A DNA stretch of 64,000 nucleotides from Macrostomum hystrix (lineage: Eukaryota > Platyhelminthes > Macrostomidae), in the NCBI GenBank assembly GCA_950097015.1, contig CATNEN010000011.1:186001-250000 (forward strand), read 5' to 3'. Position numbers and translations under genes: made by a program. This document shows, piece after piece, positions 22,501 through 32,915 of this stretch (the stretch's first letter is position 1; each line of letters starts with the position of its first letter). The notes under the pieces are model-generated. The model had not been told where the DNA came from. It did not search any database and worked only from the letters and a program-made list of their open reading frames with translations.

Positions 22501-25500
22501 ACCAGCCTCGAAATTCTCGGTCTGCAGAAAGACTCCCAGCAACAGAAATTGGAGAGCGAGCCGCACACCCAAAAACTACTCTCGACCGCCACCCGTCAAG
22601 CAGACGGTCGATTTTCGGTCGCGTTACCTTTCAAGAAACGAGCAGAACAGCTTCCTAGTAACTTTGGTCAAGCCTTCGGCCGCGCTCAAGTAACCCACAA
22701 TCGCCTTACACAAGAACAGCGGGAGAAGTATTACGCGGAATTCGAAAAAAGGAAGATCGAAGGAGTCCTTGAAATGGTCGACGAATCAAAATCAACATCC
22801 ATCATCCACGTCCTACCACATTTCCCAGTGATAAAGGAATTTTCCAATACTACAAAAATAAGACCAGTGGTTGACGCATCTGCTCCTACCTCGCTTGAAG
22901 GATGCTGCCTCAACGATTTACTGGAATCTGGTCCGAACATTCTTACCAACCTTTTGCAAGTTCAACTTCGACTTCGCCTCTATAAATTCGCCTTGATCGG
23001 GGACATCCAATCGGCATTTTACCAGATCCTCGTCCATCCTGAGCATAGAGATGCTCTACGCATCATATTGCCTAAGGACATCACTAAACCACTCACTCGG
23101 GAAAATTCGCAACTGTGGCGTTTCACACGGATCGTGATGGGTGCAAGTCCGTCACCATGGATTCTCTTGGCTGTGATTTACAAACTTTGCTCAGATGCTT
23201 GCACCGAGCTAGAATTTGGACTTAGCGCGAAAGAAACAGCATCGATTCCCGGAGGTCTGTACATGGACAATCTGGTTCAAGGCTACGACCTAGCAAGTGA
23301 TGGCCCACGTATCGTCGCTGGTCTTCGCAATCTCTTCAAGTCAGCATGCTTTCACTTGCGAGAATTTGCCTCCAACGACACGAGGGCTCTCCACGACCTG
23401 CCACATGCGGATAGAATCGCTGACGCAGTTGTCAAAAACCTCGGTATCGTGTGGGATACAGGCCAAGACACTGTCAGACTCGCAAAGCCGAGTTACATCG
23501 AAAGTCACGTTCTCACTCGGGCGAGCCTCCTAAGCAACATTAAAAAGCCCTACGACCCATTCGGATACGCAGCACCGATCCTACTCGCTGGCCGCCTTCT
23601 CTATAACAAGTCGTTTACCACAGGAGATAAGTGGGATAAGCCGGCAGATCAAACTACCATAAACGAATGGAATGATCTTCGAGAGGACTATGAGAATATT
23701 GACCAGATTGTCATGCACCGAAGATGCCTTACGGACCGTTTTCAACCCTGTCGCCTGGTTGTATTCAGTGATGGCTCTTCTAAAGCTTACGGGTTCGCCA
23801 TATACATCTATCAGTTCATTGACGGTCAAGCCACTACGGCCTTAATTTACGCCAAAGCACGCCTCGTACCAACGCATAAAAAAGGGCTGCTCATCACAAT
23901 TCCTCGGATTGAACTGTGGGCAGCCCTAATAGCCACTCGCGCCACAAAACTCATCCACAACATTTTATCGCCAATTGTCGATGTAATCAGCGTAACGCAC
24001 TATATCGACAGCCAGATTGTACTCTATTGGCTACGGCGCGACACTGGTCTCCGTCAATACGAGAAACATCGCATCCAAGAAATTAAAGATTCTTCACTTA
24101 CTGAGGACCATCGGTATGTTCCTACGTCAGAAAATCCAGCAGATCACTGCACAAAGCCTATGCGAATGTCCCAGTTACTTACCTCTAACTTACCTCTTAA
24201 CTAACTAACTTACCTCTTACTGGTCCTAAGTTCCTGCGTCGACCGTTCCACTTGTGGCACAACTGGAAGCCGCCAACTCCAGACGTCAGCGCCGTGAAAG
24301 ACACGGCTCCTCTGGAGAGTTCTGAAGTCACTTCTCTGGTCGTCTCAGCACGAGAAACGGCATCACCGCCCGGCAACATCGACATCCAACGGTTTAGCCA
24401 CCTTAGTAAGTTATTGGGTGTCACGTCCTATTTCATTCGATTCGCCACACGCGTCAAGGCCACCAGCACTCCTGACGCTAATGAACGGGACAAGGCCCTC
24501 CTGATATGGGTCAAACATACCCTACGGCGACACTACACGGACGCGATTACAGCTCTTTCTTCAAGCAAGCCAGAAAACTGTCAGCTCGTCCGGCAGCTTG
24601 CCCTGTCCCTCGATAAGGACGGACTCATTCGCCTAGGATCACGCATGGCCAATCCTGCGATGGACCCTGCCGCTCTTTATCCTCTCCTTCCGTCGGATTG
24701 CCACCTCACTCGGCTCCTCATTCTCCATTTTCACGAGCAAGGAGTACACTCCGCTGCCAACATCGTGCTAGCCAGTCTGCGAGAACACTTTTGGATAGTC
24801 AGAGGCTTCGCCACAGTACGCAGAGCACTTCGCCACTGCCTTGCCTGTCGGTTTGCCAAAGCCCCAACGATACCTTTACCACCTCACGGTCAAATGCCTC
24901 GAGAAAGATTGGAATTCTCGCAACCTGCATTCCACTCATTATTGATCGACCAGCTCGGACCGATCCACACTACAATTCAAAAGATAGGACAACAAACAAA
25001 CGTTGGGCTCTGATCATCTGCTGCGCCTCTAGTCGAGCTGTGCACATAGAAACCCTGAACGACTACTCTGCGGATGCAGTGCTAAAAGCGTTTGAACGGT
25101 TCTGGGCGCGTCGTGGTCTCACGGAAGGCACGATCTTCCTTGATCAAGCTACTGCCTTTCAAGCGACAGCCAAAATAATCAACTCATTACTAACTCCATC
25201 GTTCCATCTAAAGTTGTATCGCGATCTACAGCCTTTCGCAACCATAAAGCAACTAAGATTCAAATTCGCACCTGTTCGTGCACCCTGGCATCAAGGAGCG
25301 GTCGAACGATTTGTGTCTCAAGTGAAAGCTAGCCTTCGACCAGCACTCTGGCGACGTCGGATCAGCGACGACGAACTGCAAACACTACTCTGCCGAATCG
25401 AAGCACAACTAAATTCCCGTCCACTGACGCACCTCAGCAACGACCCGATGGACCCACGACCACTGTCTCCGGCCAGCATCGTATCTCCTAGCCCTCGACT

Positions 25501-28500
25501 AGATTTCCTACATAGTCCCAGCGACAGCATTCTTCCGCGTGCAGGCTCATCGTCTGCCGATCAGTTACGAGCTCTCTATCGAAGTAGAGAAACAATTCTA
25601 GACCATTTTTGGAATCGATGGCGCCGAGAATACGTGCAACATCTTCAGTCCGTTCATCTACAAGCCCGGAGACGATTCCACGGGGCCAGTTACCAACCCC
25701 AGACTGGAGGGATGTACCTTCTTGCAGACGCTACGCCTCGTGCCACTTGGAAAATTTGTCGAGTAATAGCCACCCATCCTGGTGCACAGGGTGTGATCCG
25801 ATACGTCACCATCCGAACTAGTACTGGCCAGGAGTCGAAGCGGTCTGTGACACATCTTGTACCACTAGAGGCGGACCTACCAGACCCGGACAGGAAGACC
25901 CAAGTTGAAAATAAATTCTATGCACCTCCCACGACCGAATCCGATCCTGACGAATCCAGTGAATTGTCGTCCCGCGCACTGAGAGCTCAGAGAAGACAGC
26001 GGGTTCGCGAGGCTCTTTTTAGTGAATGATGCCTTGAAGTTGTCTAACTCGTAAAATTTCCAAAACTAAAACTGACAACTAAGTTACCTTCAAGCTGCAG
26101 TTTACAATAACGCCATCTACCAAAAATGTTCTGCCTATTCACTTCTACCAAAATGTTTATCTGTTCACTTTGTGCGCCCCCCCAATCTGTCGGATTCCCA
26201 CCCGACACTTGACATTTCATTTAAATCTGCTGTTGTAATTAATAAGCTCTAACTAAATTTCATCTCAGTTACAAACTATTTTATCTATGGTAATTTAGAC
26301 AGGCCCAACGTAGCCCAAGTGACTTATTGAAAATACACAACAATAATTTGCTTCTTCGTTATCTATCTTCAACTGACCTAACTTTGAAATAATTGTCACA
26401 AACGAAAAATGTCACTGAGGGTAAAACAGACCAACTAACAATCGCAGATGAACGAAACTGTATCAATCAACAACATAGTGTCCCCCAATATCAATCACCC
26501 TCTAGCAGTGCTCGTACAGCTTCTCTACCTCAGCCTGCAGGTGTTTTTCCTCCAGCTGTCGGAACCAGTGCAACGCGGCTTCTTTGACCTCATCATGGTT
26601 TGCGAAACTTCTCTGAGAAAAGTCTGCCTTCAGCCATTTAAAGAGAAACCTGTCGCACAAGTTGAAGTCTGGGCTGTAGGGACTCTGCCAGAGCAGATTT
26701 ACTCGCCGTCCAGCCAGAAAATCCGAAACAGCCTGACAGGTGTGGGGCCGTGCGTTGTCCATCTGCCACAGAACTTCGTTCAGGTGAATCGGGTTTGACC
26801 GGAGCGTGCGCCAGAGGTTCCCAGTGTGTCGGACAAAGTCGATGAAGTACTGGCCATCGACCTTGGTGTTTGGCGGAGTTGTACAGATGGAGACTCGTTT
26901 GTTTGGCGTGAATGCCACCAGCAGCATGGTCTTCTTGTCTGAGATAGACCTCCTGGTCACAGTCAGCCTGGAGTCCCCAGCTCCCAGCCAGCAGCGATTG
27001 TCTGCCTTGCTGCTTTTGCCATCCAGGTGGAGCCAGGTCTCATCCTCAACAACCAGGCAGTTTAGGATGTCATCCAAGCCCCGGCTGCTGAACACCTTGC
27101 GGATCTGATTGGCGCAGTTCACACGGGCCTGACGTTGGTCCGCAGTGAGGTCATGGGGCACCCAGACCGAGCAGACGTTTCGGAGATGGAGATCCTCTGT
27201 CAAGATGCGATGGACTGTCTTGAAATCAATCTCCAAGCAGTCCGCTAGCTCCCTGACAGACTGCCGCGGGTCTTCCTTGACCAGGTCGCTGATGACTTCG
27301 ATGTTCTCTATTGTCCTGGTTGAGCATGGTCGTCCAGATCTGGCGGCATCTCCCAATTCGAACCCAGGATCAGTAAAGTTCTGAAACCACCTGTAAATTG
27401 TCCTGCGAGTTGGGCAGTTGTCTGGCAGTGTGTTCCGGAGATCCTCCTCTACTTTAAGTGCAGATTTTCCAAGCTTGAAGCGAATGAAAGCGTAGAACTG
27501 GATGTGCGTCTTGTCGTGATTCATGTTGAGTTTTGCTCGTTGCAAAAAGAAGATTTCATCGCGTTGCGCTTGCTAAATCTGATTAACGAATTCTTGCGAC
27601 AGTTTTGGCCATAGACATTAAAATTGCTGCTCAGGTGTGGTGGCAACTTCTCAATAAATGTACTTTCAGAATATAATATATTTGGATGATTATTGCTTTG
27701 GGTTCCCGCACAACAACCACAGTGACATTACTTATGACACACCCGTAGTATCTACATGTATCTACATGTATATACGATCCAGCGTCTATATACGACATCT
27801 GAAGTTGCGTAAATCGATTTGAACTAACCTGTCTCATCGATTTAAATAACGCTGTCATTTGGTCTCCATAATTCAGGTCCCCATCTCAGCCCTGAATTTT
27901 CATGTCACATTCTTCTGGTCCTCGCTTCAGTCGTCAATGTCATTTTTCATATTCTTTTGGTCCTGACTTAAGGACCAAAGTTAAACTCAATCAACAGTTA
28001 AGCGAACAGGTTTTATCTTTGCAAGACAATGATTTTCGAAGCCTACCAGCCACTGTCCAGTACTTTAAAATATGCCCACACAAACCAGGTACCTTAACCT
28101 TGACGAGACGGTCATGCGAATGACAGCTGACGCCAGCGAAGGCAGCACTCTGGAAGCGAGCTTCGAAGTGCTGCACAAATCCGAAGCCGTCCTGAAAGAA
28201 ATTGTTCACCGGCAGTTCGACTCAGCGATGCAGCGCCAGGACCGAGCGTCTATTGAGCGCTTCTTTAAGATTTTTCCCCTGCTTAACTTGCACCAGGCCG
28301 GTTTAGAGAAGCTTGGCGGCTATCTCGGCGGCTGCCTGCGCGAGCAGTGCGAGAAGGCCCGGATTGCTGCTGCCTCAGGTGGCCAAGACGGCGCCTGGGC
28401 TGCGCAGCAACTACTTCAGCTGTACGAGGCTGTGGCAGCTAGTGTTGAAGTTCACCAGCCTCTGGTGGAGACATTCTACGGCCCGGGCCACCTATTTGGC

Positions 28501-31179
28501 CTGCTTCAGGTTCGGTCAAGGCTTTTGCTCGCTGAGTGTTTTTTACTATCATTATTTCCTTCTTTTTTTCTTTGTCTTGTCTTTGTCTTAGAACATCTTT
28601 CTTTGTCATCCGCAACCCCAAACTATTTTTATCCCCAGGCTTTAGGACATTATTGTCTTTCTTTCTTCTCGAGCCTGTCAGCTAGGATAATCTTCTGCTG
28701 TTCCCAAGCCTATCAGCTAGGATAATATTTTGCTGTTCCAAAGCCTTTCAGCTAGGATAATCTTCTGCGTTCCCAAGCCTTTCAGCTAGGATAATCTTCT
28801 GCGTTCCCAAGCCTTTCAGCTAGGATAATCTTCTGCCGTTCCCAACCCTTTCAGCTAGGATAATCTTCTGCCGTTCCCCAGCCTTTCAGCTAGGATAATC
28901 TTCTGCCGTTCCCCAGCCTTTCAGCTAGGATAATCTTCTGCGTTTCCAAGCCTGTCAGCTTGGATAATCTTCCGCTGTTCCCGAGCCTTTCAGCTAGAAT
29001 AATCTTCCGCTGTTCCCGAGCCTTTCAGCTAGCATTGCCTTCCTCAACCATTCGGCAAGGAAAGGTTGGCCCCTGAGCCTTTGTAGTAAAAAACACTGGC
29101 ACTGTTGTATATACCTCGCCAGGTGTTGCAGAATGAGGTGGATGCACAGGCGAAGCGCATTGTGGATCGGTTTCGCGCATCCCGCGATCTGGACAACCGG
29201 GTGCGAATCGCTCGCTCAGCTGCCAGCCGGCACCAGCAGATGCAGCAGCAGTATCAGCCAGGTCAGGGACAGGCTCAGCAGCTCTACCAAGCCCAGTACC
29301 AGCAGCAGCAGGTTTGATTCTGATAAATCCACGCGTATGTACAAAAGCCTATCTATCAAATCGGAGTGTAGAATACAATTTTTGCAAATGCTTTTTAATT
29401 GCTTCACTTAGGGTCAGCAGCTTGATGCCAAGCAGTTAGACGCTGTGCTCTCTGAGCTTGCTGTGCTGAGCTCTCGCACCGAGCTCTACCTCAGATTTGT
29501 GTCTAGAAGATGTCTCGCTGATTGGGCTGCTGCCGATAGCAAAGGCAGAGGAGGAAGTGGCGGTGGCAGCGGCGAAAGCAGCTCACCTGAGCAGCTGAGG
29601 CAGCGACGGTTGGATGATTTTTTAGACAAGTGTGCCGTGACAAGGTGCATTCAGGTAAGACAGAAATCGACAAAATATCAGTGTTTAGCAGAAGGGTTAG
29701 GTGCATATCAATGACTAGCGGATGGGTCAGGAGGAAGTTTAGTGATTGGTGGAGGGGTCAGGAGGAAGTTCAGTGACTGACGGAGGGGTCAGGAGGAAGT
29801 TTAGTGATTGGCACAATGTTCAGAGGAATTCCACTGATTGGCATGAGTGTAGGAAAGCAATTATATTTTATGATAACTCAGATGAAGATGACTGTGATTA
29901 ACAGGAGTGTCTATATATATATATATATATAGTACTAACAGATTTGGCAAGAACCATTGATTGGCAGATAGTTAAGCGATGCGGTTTATAATGTGCTACC
30001 TTTTGAATCCCATATCTCCATTCCGACATTGGAAACTTTTTTCACAGAAACTCGTAGATGAATACTGTCTACTCGAGGAGCACTTTATGCGAGAGATGCT
30101 AGCGAAAGCCGCGGCCCTGGACAGTGGAAGCGGAGGCCCTACCGACACCCGCCTAGCAGATGACGCTTTCTTTATACTGAAGAAATGCCTCCGTCGTGCT
30201 GTATCAACAGGAAGCACTGATGCCACATGTGCAGCTCTGAATCGAGCAGCTGACGTGGCTGAAGCTCAGTTGGTCGGAGCGCTGCGCTCTCGGCTGGGCC
30301 GCGGATTCCCCTCAGGGTGGGTGCAGGACGCATTCGGGTCCAAGGCTAGCGTAGAGGAGTCACGTCAGGCCTACCTAGCAGCTTTGAACTGCGCCGAAGC
30401 ATGCCGTGGCAACCTGCGCGATCTGCGTCGCTTACTGGAAGCCGACACCACAGCTGCTGGCCGTCGGGACCGGGAGAAGCTGCACAGCTGCCTCCAGGCA
30501 ATGGACACCGGCCTGGGCGACGCTCTGGCTGCCATCGTTCACACCGGCGTCGAGTGCCTGACGGAGTCGTCGCTGAGGCCTCAAGTAAGAAAACATGTCA
30601 GAAAGCCTTATGTGCATGCTGGATTGAATTTCGCTTAGGGAGCAGGCTATCCTTCTAGCCAGCTAAGCTACATTATACCCGCAGGTAAAGCAAATCCTGG
30701 CGCCTCTATCCAATGTAAGTCACGTGATCACTGAGGAGGAGCTGCTGGCCTACGAGGCTAGCGATCCCTGGGTGGAGGCGGCCTGTCTTCGCATCGGTCA
30801 GCTGGCCGACGGCTTCCAGCGCTGCCTTCTGCCACCGCTGTTCGACGCCCTGCTGCAATCGTTGGCTGGCGAGCTCGTTGCCCGAGCCGAGAAGCTTATC
30901 GCCCGAATGCAGTTTAATAGGCTGGGCGGCCTGCAGCTTGACCGGGAGGTCCGCTGCCTCGCGGCCTGTCTGAGTGCCAGGGCGGCTTGGAGTGTGCGCG
31001 ACAGACTGGCCCGCCTAAGCCAGACAGCCATGCTTCTGGGGCTGGAGAGCCTGGATGAGCTGGCCGCCTGCTGGTCAGACTCTGTCATGGCCTGGCGCTT
31101 GACACCCGCTGAGGTGCGCCAAATCCTGGCGCTCAGGGTCGACTTTCGGCAGGAGGATGTCCGGCGGCTGAGGCTGTGA
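19590..31179 (+). CDS. COG4: Conserved oligomeric Golgi complex subunit 4 (six exons)
   Basis: Exons are 19590-19999, 28089-28509, 29123-29311, 29412-29654, 30048-30584 and 30685-31179, with matching phases, giving 764 residues (human COG4 is 785). Diagnostic stretches follow the family from end to end: VSNKVRQLD and DIIDLKACTDGVQKAL in exon 1; IERFFKIFPLL and HQPLVETFYGPG in exon 2; SRTELYLRFV in exon 4; FILKKCLRRA in exon 5; FNRLGGLQLDREVR and WRLTPAEVRQILALRVDFR in exon 6. The protein is a peripheral Golgi subunit of the COG vesicle tether needed for retrograde traffic and glycosylation-enzyme recycling. Differences are a shorter N-terminus and Gln- and Gly-rich inserts at the ends of exons 3 and 4. 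Intron 1 is 8.1 kb because of two nested transposons. The exon 1 donor (CAG/GTTTGC) is weak but keeps phase. Confidence 0.93.
20135..20350 (+). repeat. 5' LTR of the BEL/Pao element
   Basis: Starts TGTCGG and ends AACGACA; nearly identical to 26188-26407 over its length. Confidence 0.9.
20355..20372 (+). promoter_or_regulatory. Primer-binding site
   Basis: TGGTAGCAGAGCGTTAAA begins four bases after the 5' LTR. TGG at this spacing pairs with a tRNA CCA end, as is usual for LTR elements. Confidence 0.65.
20392..24204 (+). CDS. BEL/Pao gag-protease-RT-RNase H polyprotein (C-terminally broken)
   Basis: 1270 residues are open. Residues ~110-310 match the Pao gag domain (VHLQSFDGEDIASFPAFW, FEALRGLLTGNAL). 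Cys/His knuckles follow (CAYCDGSDHSALHC, CFNCLRDHNARDC, CQKCKGKH at ~362-425). The retropepsin-like domain has LIDGGCSYTYL at ~520, where the usual Asp-Ser/Thr-Gly is Asp-Gly-Gly. The RT spans ~800-1000 (RPVVDASAP, FALIGDIQSAFYQI, GASPSPW) but its catalytic box reads YMDN instead of YVDD. RNase H and the start of the integrase region follow. The frame is closed at 24204 by a tandem repeat insertion (24170-24222). Confidence 0.9.
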   Translation: MVKTRGILSTSKRLTATSSKSTRNTGLDHNSRSNPDSDPNVRHAHRPETTSASVVFTPFVQNPATQTPSLTTHHTASTIDINTLISSMTAMMQQNQQLIQQLAANNTPASATASRPASLLTDTVLIKVHLQSFDGEDIASFPAFWNSFNHRINQVGYSEVDKFEALRGLLTGNALRKLAGLDACQPGAFQEACRILQINYGDVQEQKSACYKRLLSMQRLPEPEFHSLEEFTDALRLTIGQLNRLNEPTAAIDAYTYAVWPNLPSVLQSEIQEARIKASKNPMPTMSELQEHLDIKLRTIRAVAMNKNPVDIPYAGASLVNSAYSSQPVGNKTSFSAEERTRRRRIGVNKLSSYPSGHKEITCAYCDGSDHSALHCHRITEPTDRLNTIRRKRLCFNCLRDHNARDCQSSRRCQKCKGKHHSSIHGANSTQDDTREKNKPIHQYTGRHTTASSHLNVTTTPAAADSIAQTKDVSKSDALNTVSCVSSTQEGHLNPTVMATFSAPAFNRKSGASTRISALIDGGCSYTYLRSDIAKQLGLHPLRKLTLESSACHATARRVISAELVQLELATSDGRRMPLNVLSIDKIAPAIHLKAVQLPLDIRATLAHLPHGVANSPPKEDTELDLDLLIGKDYAQLLIGPSVGAIPLRPTFTAHLTPFGAILTGSLSATTNSNCLLNAGRVTCTSLFSHAQADNMETIVERMTSLEILGLQKDSQQQKLESEPHTQKLLSTATRQADGRFSVALPFKKRAEQLPSNFGQAFGRAQVTHNRLTQEQREKYYAEFEKRKIEGVLEMVDESKSTSIIHVLPHFPVIKEFSNTTKIRPVVDASAPTSLEGCCLNDLLESGPNILTNLLQVQLRLRLYKFALIGDIQSAFYQILVHPEHRDALRIILPKDITKPLTRENSQLWRFTRIVMGASPSPWILLAVIYKLCSDACTELEFGLSAKETASIPGGLYMDNLVQGYDLASDGPRIVAGLRNLFKSACFHLREFASNDTRALHDLPHADRIADAVVKNLGIVWDTGQDTVRLAKPSYIESHVLTRASLLSNIKKPYDPFGYAAPILLAGRLLYNKSFTTGDKWDKPADQTTINEWNDLREDYENIDQIVMHRRCLTDRFQPCRLVVFSDGSSKAYGFAIYIYQFIDGQATTALIYAKARLVPTHKKGLLITIPRIELWAALIATRATKLIHNILSPIVDVISVTHYIDSQIVLYWLRRDTGLRQYEKHRIQEIKDSSLTEDHRYVPTSENPADHCTKPMRMSQLLTSNLPLN
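24207..26029 (+). pseudogene. BEL/Pao integrase region, frameshifted
   Basis: Two overlapping frames carry one integrase. The first (from ~24220 to 25013) has the zinc-binding His and Cys pairs (ILHFHEQGVHSAAN, HCLACRFAKA) and the first catalytic Asp (LLIDQLGPI). The second (~24960-26029) carries KRWALIICCASSRAVHIE, the second Asp (TIFLDQATAF) and the Glu (WHQGAVERFVSQVK). A one-base indel between ~24975 and 25000 separates them. With the break at 24204, pol cannot be made as one chain. Confidence 0.85.
26188..26407 (+). repeat. 3' LTR of the BEL/Pao element
   Basis: 220 bp. It matches the 5' LTR except for a CTAA duplication (GCTCTAACTAAATTT) and a few substitutions. Confidence 0.9.
26502..27545 (-). 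CDS. mariner transposase, intact
   Basis: 347 residues with no stop. The N-terminal helix-turn-helix region has FKLGKSALKVEEDLR, RTIYRWFQNF and ARSGRPCS. The middle has VHRILTEDLHLR. The catalytic triad is D,D34D: VEDETW, WQMDNARPHT and, 34 residues on, PDFNLCD. The length and the D,D34D spacing are typical of the mariner family. It lies between the mariner's inverted repeats (20111-20134 plus 26413 onward, and 27717-27748), antisense to COG4 in its first intron. A second Met at residue 8 could also serve as start. Confidence 0.92.
   Translation of the reverse strand: MQRAKLNMNHDKTHIQFYAFIRFKLGKSALKVEEDLRNTLPDNCPTRRTIYRWFQNFTDPGFELGDAARSGRPCSTRTIENIEVISDLVKEDPRQSVRELADCLEIDFKTVHRILTEDLHLRNVCSVWVPHDLTADQRQARVNCANQIRKVFSSRGLDDILNCLVVEDETWLHLDGKSSKADNRCWLGAGDSRLTVTRRSISDKKTMLLVAFTPNKRVSICTTPPNTKVDGQYFIDFVRHTGNLWRTLRSNPIHLNEVLWQMDNARPHTCQAVSDFLAGRRVNLLWQSPYSPDFNLCDRFLFKWLKADFSQRSFANHDEVKEAALHWFRQLEEKHLQAEVEKLYEHC
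27749..28088. other. Remainder of COG4 intron 1
   Basis: Noncoding from the mariner end to the acceptor CAAACCAG at 28081-28088. A short run ATCTACATGTATCTACATGT lies at 27750. Confidence 0.6.
28665..29040. repeat. ~36-bp minisatellite in COG4 intron 2
   Basis: About eleven copies of a unit like CAGCTAGGATAATCTTCTGC + GTTCCCAAGCCTTT, with the last copies more diverged (GATAATCTTCCGCTG). Confidence 0.9.
29705..29928. repeat. Minisatellite plus TA microsatellite in COG4 intron 4
   Basis: GGAGGGGTCAGGAGGAAGTT alternates with AGTGATTGG-type segments about five times, followed by TATATATATATATATATA (29911-29928). Confidence 0.75.
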
Positions 31180-31583
31180 GCGTCTGTTAATGCTCTGAGT
31201 GGAGCGTTGGTTGCGTGCCGCTCCCAAATCTTAATAGATCAGACAGTCGCGCCCGGATCCTTTAACGCAAGCCCCAAGATTTCACAACTTAAATTACGAG
31301 ATCGTATATCGTGGCTTTAATTCCTGTCGCAAGCCCTAGACCTTCGCGGCAGGCACCTATCGCACTTGTCCAGACTATTTTAAGACAGAGATATTGATTA
31401 GAACAAACGCGATTGTTATATGTGCATTCCTGATTTCTTAAATAGTGTTACTTCTCAGTGCAGTGGCTGTCTACACACTAGCGTGTTTTGTTTTGCTCAC
31501 TACTTGTTTGTGTCGGTAATGCACAAGTACAAGTAGTATAATATGTATTTGTCCATATCAGTGTTTTGCTCACAGCTTATGGG

Positions 31584-31589
31584 AATAAA
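31584..31589 (+). terminator. Polyadenylation signal of COG4
   Basis: AATAAA about 405 bases after the COG4 stop codon; the first canonical signal downstream. Confidence 0.6.
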
Positions 31590-31599
31590 ATGCGTGATT

Positions 31600-32350
31600 C
31601 CCATTTAAAGTGACATTATTATTGGTGCGAGTCGAAATCCATGAAACGCATGCTAATCTTAGTCCCGATGTGAGCGGTTTGTCACTGGTGCGTTGGTGTC
31701 GCACATTCCTTATTTGGTAAATTTTCAGTTTCTTTGCCTACATTCATTTATCTGTCTGTTTAGACGCGTTTGCGTCAAACCGGAACACTGCTTTATTAAT
31801 TCGGTGTGTGAATTGGAAGTTGGACATCAGTTTGCAGCTGTACTGTACGGTCTTGTAAAATATATGCCTCACCTTTTAAAATCGTGGCAAAGAGCGCAGC
31901 TCATTGTTGAATTCAGAATAATTTTGCTACTTCGCTTTCCGTATTTGGCTTTCCTAATTCCGCTTTTGTCTCATTTGCTAAATCAGCATTTTCCACGTTC
32001 GACTGAGTCTGTTTAATTATGCATAGCCTGGAAATTAGGTCTCAGGCTGTGCCGCCACCTATTTGTTAATTAGCCCCTTGACATGCTCCAGTGGCTGCTG
32101 CCTCGGGTACCAAGGACGATTTAGGCAGTCGTCGAGTAGACAGTGCATTGAAAGGAGTTATTCACCATTACTGACGTAAGCAGAGCTGTGAAAGCCAATC
32201 TGCATTCTTTCCTGCTTCATTTCTACTTTGTGGACAAGGGGGCGAGCACACAACCTTTATCTTTTTATAAGTGCTTCTTCGTCTCATATAGTCGCTCACT
32301 CACCTTGCGGAGTAACCAGTTAGCACGGTTGCTAAATCCAGAGTAATGGA
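31600..32350. other. No gene recognised between COG4 and the repeats
   Basis: Unique AT-rich sequence. The open frame at 31693-32016 has no recognisable family. Confidence 0.4.
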
Positions 32351-32359
32351 ATTAGTTAA

Positions 32360-32535
32360 TAAAGGATAAATGTAATCGATTTATTGTCTAGCCTTTGATG
32401 AGAGAATCGATTAGATTGATAGTTTAGCCATTCATGAGAAAATAAATTAGATGGATAGTCTAGCCTTTGATGAGAGAATGGATTAGATTGATAGTCTAGC
32501 TGTTGATGAGAGAATGGATTAGATGAGTCTCGCGA
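32360..32535. repeat. ~38-bp tandem repeat
   Basis: Four to five copies of a unit like GATGAGAGAATGGATTAGAT + TGATAGTCTAGCC. The adjacent hAT element uses GATTAGAG from this array as its target. Confidence 0.8.
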
Positions 32536-32545
32536 TTGATTAGAG

Positions 32546-32915
32546 CAGGGACAGGCAAACTTATTTGCTGGCGGGCCAAAGAGAGAACCTAAAAGACGAC
32601 AACGGGCCGCATTGACTGTATAAATATGAGATAGGGGAGAGATGAGACACGGGAGAGATTAGACACGGAAGAGATGAGACAGGGAGAGATGAGACACGGG
32701 AGAGATGAGACTCAGGAAAGATGGGACATGAGAGAGATGAGACACGGGAGAGATAAGACAGGGGAGAGATTAGACACGGGAGAGATAAGACACGGGAGAG
32801 ATTAGACACGAGATAGATGAAACAAGACACTGCAGATGTCAGAAGGGGCAACGGGCCGGATTTGGGAGCTTCGAGGGCCGCATCTGGCCAGCGGGCCGGA
32901 GTTTGCCGACCCCTG
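32546..32915. mobile_element. Non-autonomous hAT element (370 bp)
   Basis: The left tip CAGGGACAGGCAAACT and the right tip AGTTTGCCGACCCCTG are inverted repeats, with GCTGGCGGGCC and GGCCAGCGGGCC inside. An 8-bp target duplication GATTAGAG flanks both ends (32538-32545 and 32916-32923). The centre (32625-32825) is a tandem array of GAGATGAGACACGGGA-like units. No transposase is present. Tip sequence and 8-bp duplication place it in the hAT superfamily. Confidence 0.9.

Larger units (their letters stand above)
20135..26407 (+). mobile_element. BEL/Pao LTR retrotransposon
   Basis: LTRs start TGTCGGATTCCCACC. The left is 20135-20350 (216 bp) and the right 26188-26407 (220 bp). They differ by a CTAA duplication and a few substitutions, including the final CA (AA on the right). 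The 5-bp target duplication AATGT flanks both ends (20130-20134 and 26408-26412). Inside are a primer-binding-like site, gag, protease, reverse transcriptase, RNase H and integrase in BEL/Pao order. Pol is broken in two places. No purine-rich tract precedes the right LTR; the sequence there is GCGCCCCCCCAATC. Confidence 0.9.
20111..27748 (-). mobile_element. mariner transposon interrupted by a BEL/Pao element
   Basis: The left end CTTCGGGTGTGTCATAAGTAATGT (20111-20134) continues after the BEL element as CACTGAGGG (26413). Its inverse, CCACAGTGACATTACTTATG followed by ACACACCCGTAG, is at 27717-27748 with TA next to it. Without the insert the transposon is ~1.36 kb, the usual mariner length, and holds one intact transposase. 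It lies in intron 1 of COG4. Confidence 0.85.
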
